In this document: in pieces, positions 11,034 to 22,384 of the stretch
Layout: each line of letters begins with the position of its first letter
Numbering within the stretch: position 1 is the stretch's first letter
Source: Grammothele lineata
Lineage: Eukaryota > Basidiomycota > Agaricomycetes > Polyporales > Polyporaceae
Direction: 5' to 3'
Length of the DNA: 64,000 bases
Assembly (NCBI GenBank): GCA_002150815.3
Contig: NDFF03000323.1
Coordinates: 62,001 to 126,000, forward strand
The notes under the pieces: model-generated
What the model was told of the DNA's origin: nothing
The model's database searches: none
What the model saw: the letters and a program-made list of their open reading frames with translations, nothing else
Program-made: the position numbers and the translations under genes

Positions 11034-13358
11034 TCAATGCAGCCCCCTCTTCTCCGGCATCCCATAGTACCCCGCCCCCGCCCCTCCTCCCGACCCGGGC
11101 CCAGACCCACTCGCCCCCGCCGCACCTCCCGAACTTCCCTCCCCCGACGGCCCCGCATTCTGCTGGATATTCGTATACGCCGGCGGGAGCTCAATCATCT
11201 CCGGCTCCTCCTCCTCTTCCTCCTCTTGCGGCGGGGGTGGAGGGGGCGGCCCCGCATCGTCATGCTGCCGAATGATAACAGGCCGCCCATGTCCGCCGCG
11301 CGAGCCACCCTTCTTCCGCGGGGCAGGCCCGGCGTCGTGGAGCGCGAGGGAGCCCCCGCCCGCCGCGCTGGCGCTGGCGGTGCGGCCGCTGGTGACGGAG
11401 GAGCGCGAGCGGAGGTAGCCGCTCGCGCCCGAGCGGACGTCCTCGTCTGCGTCAGCGTCGTCGTTGTAGGTGTAGTACGAGACGGAGCCTTCCTCGCCTG
11501 CGGCGGCTGCGGGGGGCGAGCGCGCGGTCGTCGCGGAGCCCATCGAGTTCGCGGAGCCCGGTTGCTGCTGTTGTTGTTGTTGCTGCCCGGGTTGCTGCTG
11601 GTGGCCGAACTGCGAGCCTCCGCCGGAGCTAGGGCTGTACATGAGCGGCTGGGTCTGGTAGTACTCCGCGGAGCCGAGCTGGGGGTATGGGTGCACGTGG
11701 TGCGCGCCGCCGTCGCCGAAGTACTCGTCGCCGTCCGTGAGGTCGAGCACGCGCGGCTTGCGCCGCGCACGCCGCCGGCGCAGGAGGAAGAACGCACCGA
11801 GGGCGGCGAGGGCGGTCCCCACTATCGCAGCGATGACCCCGCCAACGATCGCGCCGGTGTTGGTGTGAGAGGAGCTAGAAAGGGAGCAGTCAGTGGCGCG
11901 GCGAAAGGGGGGAGAGGGAGGAAGGACGGACCTGATGTTGTCGCTGACTGTACCCGTAGTGGGGTAGTTGCCGCCAGCGGGGGTCCCGGGTGTGGATGAT
12001 GGAGAGGAACCGTTGATGCATGACGAGCCGCCGTCCGCGACGGTGAACGTTGCACTCCCCGCAGTCCCAAAGCCGCGGTCGTCTCCACCCATCATGATCA
12101 AGGACGTTCCAGGCCGTATTGAAGGCGTCCAGGAGAAGCCCGACGTCCCCTGCTTGTGGTCCAACGAGCCTTGCGGAATCGCGAATGACTGTCCTCCTGG
12201 GATGATGGCTTGGAAATGGGGTGTTCTGCGGAATCGTCCGTTGTTGAAGTGGCGCGCGCAATCAAGACGGAGCATTAGACGCACCCTTGTGGCGAATCGC
12301 TATCCTGCCACCATATCCGTTGAGAAGTGCAGCTCTTCGGCGCGCCATCGGGGGTAGTGGCGAAATCGAAAGGAGGGTGGGTGCCGCTCATGATCGGACA
12401 GTCGTTGTTCCCTGAGAGGACCTTGATGGGCGCGCTCGTCCCGCCCGAGCCAAATGCCGTGGTGTCACTGACCTGAAATCGCATTCGAAGTCAGCTGAGA
12501 GAACGAGCTTAACACGACGACCCATGATGATCTACAATTCGTCAATGTCCAGTCCATCGACTATGTTTAGATCGCCCGATTGCACAGCTTCGCCGTTGAA
12601 AATCGCCCACTCGCCATCATATTCGCAAACAACCCTGCACGTTTCGTCTGCCTCGGCGCAGTGGGCGCACAATAATTCACTAGCTCACCAGCGCAGCACT
12701 CAGCAAATGGGTCGTGGTAGTTGTGCGCCCGTGCCGGGTCGCCACTGAAACGGAGAAAGAGGCGCTCGGAGGAGCGGGAGGAGCACACGACCGTAACCGA
12801 TGTGCCGACGCGCATAAGGGGGTACGCGAGACTACGCTCCGATGTCATCGCATGAGCCTCGGCGTACCTGCCTCCCGGGATGCGTGCGGACATCGACCGG
12901 ACGGGGACACGCGGCGAGGACGACGACACGGGTATCCAACGAACACATCCTGACAGCCGCGAATGCTGTGGCGCGGACGGCACGTAGGGCATGCGGGCGC
13001 GCCCACACACGCCCCCTCCCATCCCACGGACCTTCCCTCTCTAAACCGTCCAACGGCGCGCACCCCGAGACGTGACGAGACTCACCACGATGACGAACTG
13101 CGAATCAGTGGGATACGTGAGCTGGAACGAGACGGATGTTGAACTAGAGTTGAAGCTGATTGGTAGGATTTGTGAGGAGGCAATCGGGATGAGGAGGAAT
13201 AGGTATGGCGGGGAGCCTGAGCCGGCGATATCGATGTTGAGGGACTCGCATTGTCGGGGCGGAGAGGTGATGGTGAAGGTGTATGCAGCCGCGAGGCGCA
13301 CGGCGGGGGCTGCGGCGAGGAGCCGGAGGAGGAGGCGGCGGCGGCGGGAGGGGGACAT
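11034..13358 (-). CDS. Paralogue A: type I membrane protein with PPAY cytoplasmic tail, 531 aa
   Basis: Exons 13086-13358, 12285-12472, 11932-12225, 11034-11874 (1596 nt, in frame). ATG at 13358 starts a basic-hydrophobic signal peptide (MSPSRRRRLLLRLLAAAPAV). The extracellular part has RQCESLNIDI near the N-terminus, a Cys-containing second exon ending RIWWQDSD, and a third-exon block IPGGQSFAIP...GFSWTP...GGDDRGFG. A Ser/Pro linker, a TM segment (GAIVGGVIAAIVGTALAALG) and an RRRRARRK stop-transfer run follow. The long tail has polyQ, polyP and polyE tracts, then RQHDDAGP and IELPPAYTNI. Intron 1 is unusually long (613 nt). Same architecture and intron positions as B-D; function unknown. Confidence 0.85.
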
Positions 13359-14354
13359 GGCGGAGAGGGAGAGGAAGGTGGGAGACGGCGAGCAAGGAGG
13401 AAACAACGCGACCCGGACGCTCCACTGGTCTACGTAAGAGGGAATGGGCGATGGGGAGTGACATCTCTGCTTCTGTGGGCGCACTGGCTGTACAGCGCCG
13501 AACCCGGACGGTCACAGGCTGGGGTGGTCTTAACGCGGTCTCGCCTGCGCACGCGCTGATTCGCGCGCCGCGAGTGGGAAGGCCGCGGTCGTGTTTCTGC
13601 ACGACGTCGAGGAGGGCGCGAGGGGCATTCCGGTGCTGGCGATGATGGACTGCATAGCAAACACGCGACTCAGAAGTTGAAAACAAGCTGTGACGAGCGC
13701 TTAGTAGAGGTCCGTGCCTGTGCTCCCGGGCGCTTAAGAGGACGTCGATCCTAACGGCTCATTTCCATTCCTTGCCCTCGGTCAATGACAACATCGCGCC
13801 CATGCGGATACCTTGGCAAAGCAGCCACAAGAATGAAGCCGTAATGATGACCCCACCCGAGATCTGTGGTCGCGGCATCCGAGATGGCTGGCTGAGCATG
13901 TAGTGCAGCAGGCGATTTGCTTCGAGTCACTCGGAGGCATCCGACTAGTATCGTGGTGAGTGAGTAGGTAAATAGGACCAACAAATCCCATGTCCAGAAA
14001 TATCCCTGAAACGGAAGAGGGGGCCACACTGAGTGGATGCGTGTGTTCCTCTATCCCTTCTCTCGACGCTGCCTAGCCACAATGTCAGCCCCGGACCTCT
14101 ATCCGCCAGTGTTCGACCTCGTCCAAAGCTTCTTCGGACTATTACGGTCCTCCCTCTGGTCCTAAGGAACCTCCTCACTACGTGGCGAGCGGCCATGGTG
14201 AATTTCAGGTTACTGGAGGGTATGACCTAGAGGACGAGGTGGGGGCGCCGAAGAAAGACGATGAGAGAGCACGTGCGGTGAACAGCAAGCCTTCGCGCTC
14301 GCCGGCGCGACGGCCGCTTTGCATTGACGAGTCTACGCGCAAACGAGAGGCGAG
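13359..14354. other. Intergenic spacer; its middle part is duplicated at 24.9-25.1 kb
   Basis: No gene. Sequence around 13700-13830, with a stretch reading CTCGGTCAATGACAACATCG, is homologous to 24915-25020 downstream of paralogue C. This marks one edge of the B/C segmental duplication. Confidence 0.6.
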
Positions 14355-15962
14355 CTACTTCCCGCGTCGAGGTTCACCTTCACCGACTCGCGGGCGTCCG
14401 CTCGACCCGACGACGCTCGTATACGCCGGCGGGAGTTCGACCGCCTCAACGACCACGTCCGAGATTGGCTCCTCCACGCTAGGGTTCGCCAATCCACCAT
14501 CATCGTGCTGGATAACCCTCACTACTCTGCGGACCAACGGTTGGTGGGTGCTTGCGGAAGGCAGCGTATCTTGGGAGTGGGACACTCCAGTTTCCTGGAC
14601 TGCAGATCGAGGGGTGAACGCTTCGCTGGGACGATCCGAGTACCTCTCAGCGGGGCCTAGTAGTACGTCGCTATACGGCCCCTGGGAGGGGACGTAGTAC
14701 GTCGCATTTGTCGGGGAAGTAGGGGCCAATGGTTTCAACGATGATCCAGACCAGGAAGTCTCCGTGAAGGGGCCAGCGAGGGTCATCGGGGTTCGCTCCC
14801 CCAGACCATCGATGGGGAAGGGCTCCTTGCTTCTGCTAACATGAACGGCACGGCGTTTGAAGCAGAGGTACAGGAGGGCGAGCACTAGCGCGGTAAAGAA
14901 GCAGCCGCCCACGGCACCGCCGACAATCGCGCCGAGATGGGATGCGGAACTAGGGGGCGTTCAGACTGAGCAGTACTACATGTAAAAGTGGTGATCTACT
15001 TACCCACCGCTCGTCGTCTCCTCCACACCATTGTTTCCGGTAGCGGAGGGAGCCCTAGAAATCAAGACAATGAGCGCAAGTCGAACAGAGGTATAAAATG
15101 TGATGGCACACAGCGCACTACTAGCAGAGGAAGCGACTCTTGCCGATGTTGCTGAGGTGGACGTAGAGGACGTATCATCGAGACATGCTGTGCTCGAGCC
15201 GGGTTGCACCAGGTAAGCCACCGTGCCGCCAGCGACGGGGCTCACACCGTTTCCCCCGACCAGAATGAGGGTCATGCCGACCTTGACTGGGGGAGTCCAA
15301 GTAAATCCCGTTCCGAACGGCACGGATGTATTGGGCGTTCCTTGGATCGGGAAGGACTGGCCGCCGGAGATGACGCCGTAGAAGTAAGGGTTCCTAAGCG
15401 TGAATGGGGCGGAGGTCAGCCTACGGCAAGCAAGCGGGATCTTTTGTGTGGCTTACCCTTGAACCGTGCTTTCGTTCCAATAGATCGACTGCTTCTCGCA
15501 AGTGGCAACGACCGAGGGGGGATCGATACTGAAGAAAAACTGCCCGGCGGTGGACGCACTTGGGCAACCCGTACTTCTAGGGCCAACAGACATGGGGACA
15601 CTTCTTGGGGCATTCTCAATGCCCGTGCTATCGTAGACCTGAGATGCATACTGAGCTCCCTCCACGACACAAGGAAGCGGTACACTTACCAGGGCTACGA
15701 TCTGCGTACCAGGCTGATAAGGCACCGTGAGCTCAATGGACGTAGAGCTGAAGGGGTCGGAGTGGACGGCGTCGGGCTGCTCAAACTGGGTGCCTGCGGG
15801 AAGGATGAGGAAAGTGTAGGGCGGCTGGCCCGGATCAGTGATGTTGACGATGAGGCTCCCGCATTGCTGCGGTGTGTTCATGATCTGGAACGAGAACGCG
15901 GCGACGGGGAGCAGGGACGGCAAGAGCGAAAGCACGAGGAGAAAGACGATAGCCCTGCACAT
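14355..15962 (-). CDS. Paralogue B: type I membrane protein with PPAY tail, 460 aa
   Basis: Exons 15690-15962, 15457-15638, 15112-15393, 15004-15054, 14355-14949 (1383 nt, in frame). The start is the second possible ATG, which begins a clean signal peptide (MCRAIVFLLVLSLLPSLLPV); an in-frame ATG at 16010 would add 16 polar residues. The extracellular domain includes QQCGSLIVNITDPGQPPYTF, CEKQSIYWNE and a GFTWTP-type block. The TM segment near LGAIVGGAVGG is followed by KRR. The tail has RVIQHDDGG and AVELPPAYTSV. Relative to A and D it has one extra small exon (51 nt). Closest relative is C. The 3' LTR of a retrotransposon lies 332 bp upstream in the same orientation. Confidence 0.87.
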
Positions 15963-16096
15963 TACACGTACTTGAAATAGCGCGTCGGTAGAATGTGGAG
16001 GGTCTGGCAAGCCCGAGTGGAGGCGGGCCGGCTGGCACAGTGAGGGGGATACGTGGTACGGCGTTACTCCCTTTTTCGCTTAGTAGGGCGCACATG

Positions 16097-16102
16097 TTAT
16101 AA
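16097..16102 (-). promoter_or_regulatory. TATA-like element upstream of paralogue B
   Basis: TTATAA about 135 nt before the chosen ATG, within the 332-bp interval between gene B and the LTR. The aligned position upstream of C reads TGTTACATG instead, so the element is not conserved in the duplicate. Confidence 0.35.
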
Positions 16103-16289
16103 GGGCGAGGGGGAAGAACAGCGCTCCGTACTTCGTGCTCAAGCTCCGGAGCACAGGTCAAGAGCCAAAACCAATCGTGGCGCGCCTGTATGTCAACTTT
16201 TGGGTTTAATTTCCCGTCCCACGTCACGATAGAGTTGACGCATGTACGGTTCGTGAAGACTCAACTATCACGGAGGAAACCGTGATTAT

Positions 16290-16294
16290 GATTT
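16290..16294. repeat. Target-site duplication, left copy (GATTT)
   Basis: GATTT immediately precedes the LTR at 16295. The same five bases follow the other LTR at 23786-23790. A 5-bp duplication is standard for Ty3/gypsy integration. Confidence 0.9.
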
Positions 16295-16872
16295 TGTCAC
16301 GGCAGGTGCCGCCACAAGGACAAACAAACAGAAAGCGCTGGGCTTACTTGTGGGGCAAACAAACAAGGGTGTCACGATGGTGTGCAAACAGAGGTGTGAC
16401 GAGGGGCAGTGCCGTTAGGCTGCAAGCAGGCAGGAGTCTAGTAAAGAGGATAGATTGGAGGAGGACTCCGAGGTACAGAGGAGGGGATAACAGAAGAACA
16501 AGTCTGCCCTCTCAGGGTCAGACAGGGGGTCCTTATATACATGTGGGGGGTCTACAATACACTACCTATGATTGGACGCTAAAGATAGGGGGAATATCAA
16601 ATGGTTACCAAGGGAGCGAGTCTGGATTGCATCCGGGTGATCCAGAGCTCGGGACACGTGAAATAGGAATGGCCGGAAGGATCCGGAGGGGTGACATCAT
16701 CCATGAAGTAAGACGTATGTAATAGGGCCCAGAAGGGTCCTGCCATGTGGTCTGTAGGGTTCCCTGAAGGGTTAGGGGTTCTCCCGCCCTGGGTTCGATC
16801 CCTGCAAGGGGCGAAACAAATAGGGGCGCCTTTCCTGGGCGTTAAGACCACGTGAGATCGAAAACCGTTACA
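16295..16872 (-). repeat. 3' LTR
   Basis: 578 bp, four transitions different from the 5' LTR (in the ATCATCC, GTAATAG, TTCCCTG and GATCGAA contexts of this copy). It carries the same minus-strand TATATAAG (16532-16539) and predicted start (near 16506), pointing towards paralogue B. Confidence 0.97.
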
Positions 16873-19800
16873 CTACCCCCTCTTCAGATTTGAGCTCCGC
16901 GAGATTCCACCTAATGTTACGGTTGAAGATCTTATTCATTGGTCGCGGGTTCTGAAGAGACTCGGGTTCAGGTGCGTCAGGGTGTAAGTCGTGGAATTCC
17001 TTGATTGCTTCTCGTGCATTGTCGCGGACATTGCGGACGGGTTCCCAGGAGGCGTGCGATTCGTCGTAGCCATCCCATTTGACTAGGTATTGTACCCATC
17101 CACGGTATACACGGCTGTCCAGGATTTTCTCGACTTCGAATTCTTCATACCCTTCGACCTCGATGGGGGGCGGCTGTGGAGGGTTTCGGTCTCCAATTTC
17201 GTCTTCATGGTAGGGGATAAACTTCGAGGCGTGGAAAACAGGGTGAACACGCATTTGCTTTGGCAGATTAAGGCGGAACGAAACTGGCCCGACTTTCTCC
17301 GTGATAGTGTACGGGCCATAGTTCTTTGCCATGAGTTTCTCGGAGGAGACTTTGACTCGGAGGTCCCTTCCCTTGAGAAGTACCTTGTCTCCAACTTTGA
17401 AGGGCACGTCATTTTTGTGCAGGTCGTAGTACCACTTCATTCGTTCTGCTGCCATGTTGAGCGATGCTTGAGCTTGCTCTCGTGCTTCCTTGCGGTTTTC
17501 AAACAATTCCTCGAGTGTGGGGTAACTAAGGACGCCTTCGACATCCGGAGCCATGCGTGGGTGCCAGCCATATTCGATGTAGAACGGGGAGAGGCCTGTT
17601 GATTCATGCGCTGCATTGTTGTAGGCGAATTCAGCAGACAGTAGGAGCCTTGCCCAGTCGTCTGGTCTGTATTCAGAGAAGATGCGCAAGTAGGTCTCGA
17701 GGGACTGGTTAACTCGTTCTGTTTGTCCATCGGTTTCGGGGTGGTAGGCTGTAGACATTGTGGCTTGGATGCCGAGTCGTTGACAGAACTCCTTGAACAC
17801 CTGACTAGAAAACTGGGATCCTCGGTCTGAGATGATTTGTCGAGGGAGCCCGTGCAGGGGGTAGATTCGTTCAAACAGGATGTTGACAATACTACTTGTT
17901 GAAACATGATCGTCTTCTGCAAAGAAGTGGGCTCGTTTGGAATACCGGTCGACTACTACGACGATTGCGGTCCTGGGTTCTCCATAGTTGTCTGCTGATT
18001 CTGGGAGATGTGTAATGATATCGATGGTGTAAATCTCCCATGGTCCTGCTGGCACTTCGTTAGGTTGCAACAATCCAAACTTTGGTTGACGAGTTGGTTT
18101 GTTGCGCTGGCAAGTGTCGCAACCTTGGACGTATTTCTTGACATCTATGGACATTCCTGGCCACCAGTAGTTGCGACTGATGAGTTCGAGCGTCTTCTAT
18201 CTTCCCTGATGCCCTGCAAGGCGGGTGTCATGGTGCAGTTTGAGGAGGTCTAGACGTAGTTCTCGGTCCTTAGGTACATAAACTTTTCCCCTATGAAGGA
18301 GTAAACCGTTTTCGAAGTTCCATTCCTTAAGGTCTTTACCAAATTCGCGCGGGCCGCTCGCAAGGAGGGCTTGGTAATCCTTTGTCATTGTGTCATCTTC
18401 GAGCGCCTTCTTGATCCTTGACAGTAGTTGCGCATCATCCACCGTCGATTCATGAGAGGGTTGCATTGCTTTGATCGCGAAAAACTCTGGAGTTAACAGC
18501 GTTCGACCTTGGTTATCGCTGTCTACCCCCTCTTCATGATCTGGCCTCCTGGACAGAGGGTCGGCTCGAATCATTGTTTCTGGTTTGTGGCGTAGAATGA
18601 AGTTGAAGCGGGTAAGAAAGAGTGCCCATCTGGCTTGTCGACGTGATAGCTTGTGCGCCTGGCGGAAGTATGTGAGATTCAGGTGATCAGACCAAATCTC
18701 AATCGGTTCAGGGTGGCCTTCCAAGTAGTGTCGGTATTCTTCCAATGCCCGAATGATGGCTAGCATTTCTTTGTCATAAATCTTGTAGTTACGCTCATGT
18801 TCGTTGAGCGACTTAGAGTAGAATGCTACTGAATGCCATAGACCATCTTCACCGAGTTGTTCAAGGACTGCGCCTGTTGCGAAGTCCGACGAATCGGTTT
18901 CTAGTCGATACGGGGCCGTGTCGTTTGGAAGTTGTAGTATGGGTGCTGTAGTGAAGGCTTCCTTTAATCGATCAAACGCAAGTTGTTGTTCCTCATTCCA
19001 TTGCCAGGGCTTATCCTTGCATGTAAGGATAGTAAGTGGGCGAGCAATCTTTGCAAAGTCCTTGATAAAGCGCCGGTAGAAGTTTGCGAGTCCTAAGAAG
19101 GCCTGAACGTGTTTGACTTTCATTGGTGTAGGCCATCCCTTTACTCCTTCAACTTTCTTAGGGTCCATTGACACGCTGTTCTTTGAGATGATTAGACCGA
19201 GGAATTCGACTGTGGATTGTTCAAATTTGCATTTCTCGGGCTTCACGAACAGGTCGTTGTCTTGTAGCTTTTGTAGTACCCTAGATACTAGTTGCCGGTG
19301 CAGTGTCAAGTCGTCGGTGAAGACGAGGATGTCATCTATATAAACTACTACATGCCCTGTAGCGATTTCTTCTTCCAGTACGTCATTCATCATTGCTTGG
19401 AAGGTGCTTGGGGCATTGCATAGTCCAAAGAGCATGACCGTTGGTTCAAACAGGCCCCTGAAGGTTGAAAACGCAGCTTTTTCTTCGTCGCCTTCCTTTA
19501 TACGGACATTGTGGTAGCCCCATCTTAAGTCCATGGACGTGAAGATGGAGGCTTGCGAAAGGCGATCAATGAGGTCGGACGTGCGGGGTATTGGGAACCG
19601 GTTTTTCTTGGTTATTGCGTTTAGTGCTCTATAGTCTTGGACTAGTCGTGGTGATCCATCCTTTTTCTTTACAAAGAAAACTGGCGAGGCTAGTGGGCTT
19701 TTTGATGGTCGTATGTAGCCCTTTGCTCGCTGCTCATTGATCCACTCGTCTAAGGCATTCTGTTCTGCCTTGTTCATCGGGTATGGCGTTGAATGCTTCG

Positions 19801-20683
19801 GGAGTGATGCCCCAGGAATCAGCTCGATAGCGTGATCATAGGGTTTACGTGTGGGCATCCTGTATGAAGCTTCCTTAGAAAAGACAATGCCGTGCTTGTG
19901 ATAGTGTTCTGGCACAGTGTCTTTCCAGGCGTCGTCGGGCTTGCCGACTTCGGGAGCGTTAGCCATGACCGGGTTCTTGTCTCTCTTTCCGTATTGTGCC
20001 ATATAGGCGTCTGGGTCGTTACGAAGTATACGAGCATCCGGGTCGTCAGAATGGGTTATGTAGTGCACGAAGGTTTCGGGATCATCCCAATTGCCACGTT
20101 CGAGGTCCCCATACTGATCTTGTGCGACTACTTCTAAACGAGGTATTTCCAGTTGATCCAAGTCCTCTTCTTGAATGTCGAGGTAGTTCGGAGCACATTC
20201 CGTCGGGCAACGGGTGAAGTTGATTTTTTGTTCCTTCCAGTCAATTTCTGGGTTGTGTTCGCGTAAGAAACTCATGCCGATGATAATATCGTGGTGGCCG
20301 ATTTCTGCGATGAGGAACGATTGCCATGACGTGTGATTACCGATGCGCACTTGACAACGGGCGTAGTGGGTGATCAATCCCTTCTTATTCTCCGTTGCGT
20401 CTGCGTTGAAGACTCGTACTTGTCTTTTGAGCGGGCGCATGGCTAGTTTGTGGTCCTGAACAAACCTGTAGTGCATAAAGCACGAATATGCTCCTGAATC
20501 TAGGAGTGCAAACGGCTGGACTTGGGTATCACGCTGTTTCAGTACTAGTTGGACGTTCATAGAATGTTTAGATGATGCGGAGGCGTGAATATATACATGT
20601 CCAGAGCTAGGTACATCGGGTTCATCAGACAGCGTGATTTTACGTATACAAGTCGTTGATGGGGTGCAATGGCCAGCCGGCAT
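16868..20683 (-). pseudogene. pol: Retrotransposon pol (PR-RT-RH-IN-chromodomain) with one in-frame TAG
   Basis: A single frame runs from ATG 20683 to TAA 16868, broken only by TAG at 18197-18199. Upstream of the stop (828 residues): aspartic protease LDSGA (~61-65), reverse transcriptase with YIDD (~450), RNase H around TDSSDFATG (~598) and the first His pair of the integrase zinc domain (HHDTRLAGH). Downstream: CDTCQ, the integrase core (acidic residues in TIDII, SDRGS and DGQTERVN) and a chromodomain (VEKILDSR...YLVKWDGYDESHASWEP). The stop therefore splits the HHCC zinc domain. The last codons overlap the polypurine tract and the first bases of the 3' LTR. A single CAG-to-TAG transition would explain the stop; suppression in vivo is possible but unproven. 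Confidence 0.93.
16873..16885 (-). other. Polypurine tract (plus-strand primer)
   Basis: GAAGAGGGGGTAG on the element's sense strand, immediately adjacent to the 3' LTR. This is the expected position for initiation of second-strand synthesis. Confidence 0.8.
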
Positions 20684-22311
20684 TACAACCCTTGGAGAAA
20701 ATCCTTTTCGTCGATGACCTCCTCGATGCGAGCGGTCTCGACAGCAGGTTCCTCGCTCTTCTTTTCGTCGAACTGCTTGAGGGCGGCAGCGATAAACTCC
20801 ATGCGTTCACGGTGTTCAGCCTCCTTTTCCTCGCTTGAGCGGATGCGAGTAGCCGGTGCCTTGCCTTTGTCCTGAGAGGTGGATGTCGTTGGAGTGTTGA
20901 ACTTCTTGGGCATTTCGTAGTAGCCCTTGTACTTGGGGTTGCGACACTTTTCGTTCTTCTTGTACGGGTGTTTACCGCAGCGGAAGCACTTCTTGTTGTC
21001 CATCCATTCCATTTGTTCCTTGGACAGCTTCTCCGGTTTCTTCATTGCGTCGATGTCCATTGCGTTGGGATCTTTGGACGAGCTCGGCTGTGAGCTGAAC
21101 GAGCGGGTCTTGCGGCCATGGTCGTTGCGAAGTTCCGTGTCGATGGCGAGGACCCAATCGAGGTAAGCAACCCAGGTCTTGGGGACCTGCTGCGGTGCTG
21201 TCATCATGATGACGGTCTTGGACTGGGAGAGCTCCTTGCCGAGTTGGTCGTTGATGCGGCGAATGAGCTCGACGTCGCTGTAACCGGTCTGGTGGGCGTA
21301 GCGGCGGAACTGTTCGGCGAACTGTGTGAGCGTGCTATAGGATTTGTTGCAGATGCTCTCGAGGCTGTTCTGTGCCGTCTTGTCCGGGGCGAGGTCACGG
21401 TATCCGGTGCCGAGACGAGAAACGAAATCTTTCCAGGTGCCGAGGGCCTTGCCTTCGGCGGCTGCCTTAGCATAATCCGACATGTAATTTGACGGGCCGT
21501 CCTCTAGGTACATGAGTGCCGTCGTGATGATCTGGTCGTCGCTGGTGATGTTCTGGTAGCGACACCAAATGCCAAACTTGGTTAACCAGTGTTCCAACGT
21601 GATACCGTCCTTAGATCCCTTGTAGCGCGGTGGGTCGGCGATCTTCGGCTTAGGTTGATGCGAAGCGGTAGCGACAGGGGGGGCGTGAGCGGTAGAGCCG
21701 AGCGGAGCGGAGGCCTGAGCATTCATCAGCTGCTGAATTTGGGTGGAGTGCTGCTGGATGACGTTTGAAAGGACCGTGTTGTTGTTGTTGAGCGTCAACA
21801 ACTCAGCATCGAGGGTCTTGATTTTGTCTGAAGCCCTGCTGAGTGCTGCCTTCATGGTGTCGCGGTCCTTAACTAGCGTCTGAATTACTTTAGCCAGTGT
21901 TTCCATATTGTCGCTAAACTCGTGGTGGGCTGTCGCATTCGCATCCGCATGCTCGTAGACCTTAGTGCCGAGGAGGTTGTAGATGTGCGCCGTTTGCTGA
22001 TACGTGATGGTCTTGACGATGCTCATGACCCATTCAATTGTGTCGTCAGCAAGGCGGAAATCCTGGGCGCTTGCGCGGATGGCGTCCTCCAACCTGTCAT
22101 ACTGTGTGCCATTCCATTCGTAGAACGGAGGGTGAGTAGCCGGTGCGAGGGTCGGAGTCGGGGACGGAGGCCTGGTTGGTTGTTGCGAGGGAGCCGGATC
22201 CGGGTTACCTTGCCGAGATGTTTCCGGTTGCGGGGGGACGGACCCTGGCCGCGATGTATTGCCCAGAAGTAGATCTGGGTCGATCGGTGCAAAGCGATTG
22301 CCGCTTGCCAT
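20683..22311 (-). CDS. gag: Retrotransposon gag, 542 aa
   Basis: Uninterrupted frame with ATG at 22311 and TAA at 20685-20683. The N-terminal ~60 residues are Pro-rich. Residues ~120-190 are a probable coiled coil (VIQTLVKDRDTMKAAL, VIQQHSTQIQQLMNAQ). The central part resembles a Retrotrans_gag capsid domain (EHWLTKFGIWC...CNKSYSTLTQFAEQFRRYA). A zinc-knuckle-like CFRCGKHPYKKNEKC lies near residue 455, but its spacing (C-x2-C-x2-H-x7-C) departs from the classic CX2CX4HX4C. The basic-acidic C-terminus ends FLQGL. The stop codon overlaps the pol ATG as TAATG, so pol lies in a different frame. Confidence 0.93.
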   Translation of the reverse strand: MASGNRFAPIDPDLLLGNTSRPGSVPPQPETSRQGNPDPAPSQQPTRPPSPTPTLAPATHPPFYEWNGTQYDRLEDAIRASAQDFRLADDTIEWVMSIVKTITYQQTAHIYNLLGTKVYEHADANATAHHEFSDNMETLAKVIQTLVKDRDTMKAALSRASDKIKTLDAELLTLNNNNTVLSNVIQQHSTQIQQLMNAQASAPLGSTAHAPPVATASHQPKPKIADPPRYKGSKDGITLEHWLTKFGIWCRYQNITSDDQIITTALMYLEDGPSNYMSDYAKAAAEGKALGTWKDFVSRLGTGYRDLAPDKTAQNSLESICNKSYSTLTQFAEQFRRYAHQTGYSDVELIRRINDQLGKELSQSKTVIMMTAPQQVPKTWVAYLDWVLAIDTELRNDHGRKTRSFSSQPSSSKDPNAMDIDAMKKPEKLSKEQMEWMDNKKCFRCGKHPYKKNEKCRNPKYKGYYEMPKKFNTPTTSTSQDKGKAPATRIRSSEEKEAEHRERMEFIAAALKQFDEKKSEEPAVETARIEEVIDEKDFLQGL

Positions 22312-22384
22312 GATGGAGGAGGAGAGTGGGGTTGTCTATTCAAAAACTGGTGCCGCAGATACAAAACTATTCCCAAACTAAATA

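Noticed and set aside
11037..11999. 320-codon plus-strand frame
   Set aside because: Antisense shadow of paralogue A; Arg/Ala-rich composition produced by GC-rich codons of the real gene.
16282..16722. Plus-strand open frame (146 codons) in the LTR, also present in the other LTR at 23174-23635
   Set aside because: It is antisense to the element promoter, its conservation is simply that of the LTRs, and no domain is recognisable.
16790..16805. GGGTTCGATCCCTGC in the LTRs resembles a tRNA B box
   Set aside because: No matching A box or cloverleaf, the T-stem does not pair, and it lies on the strand opposite to the element.
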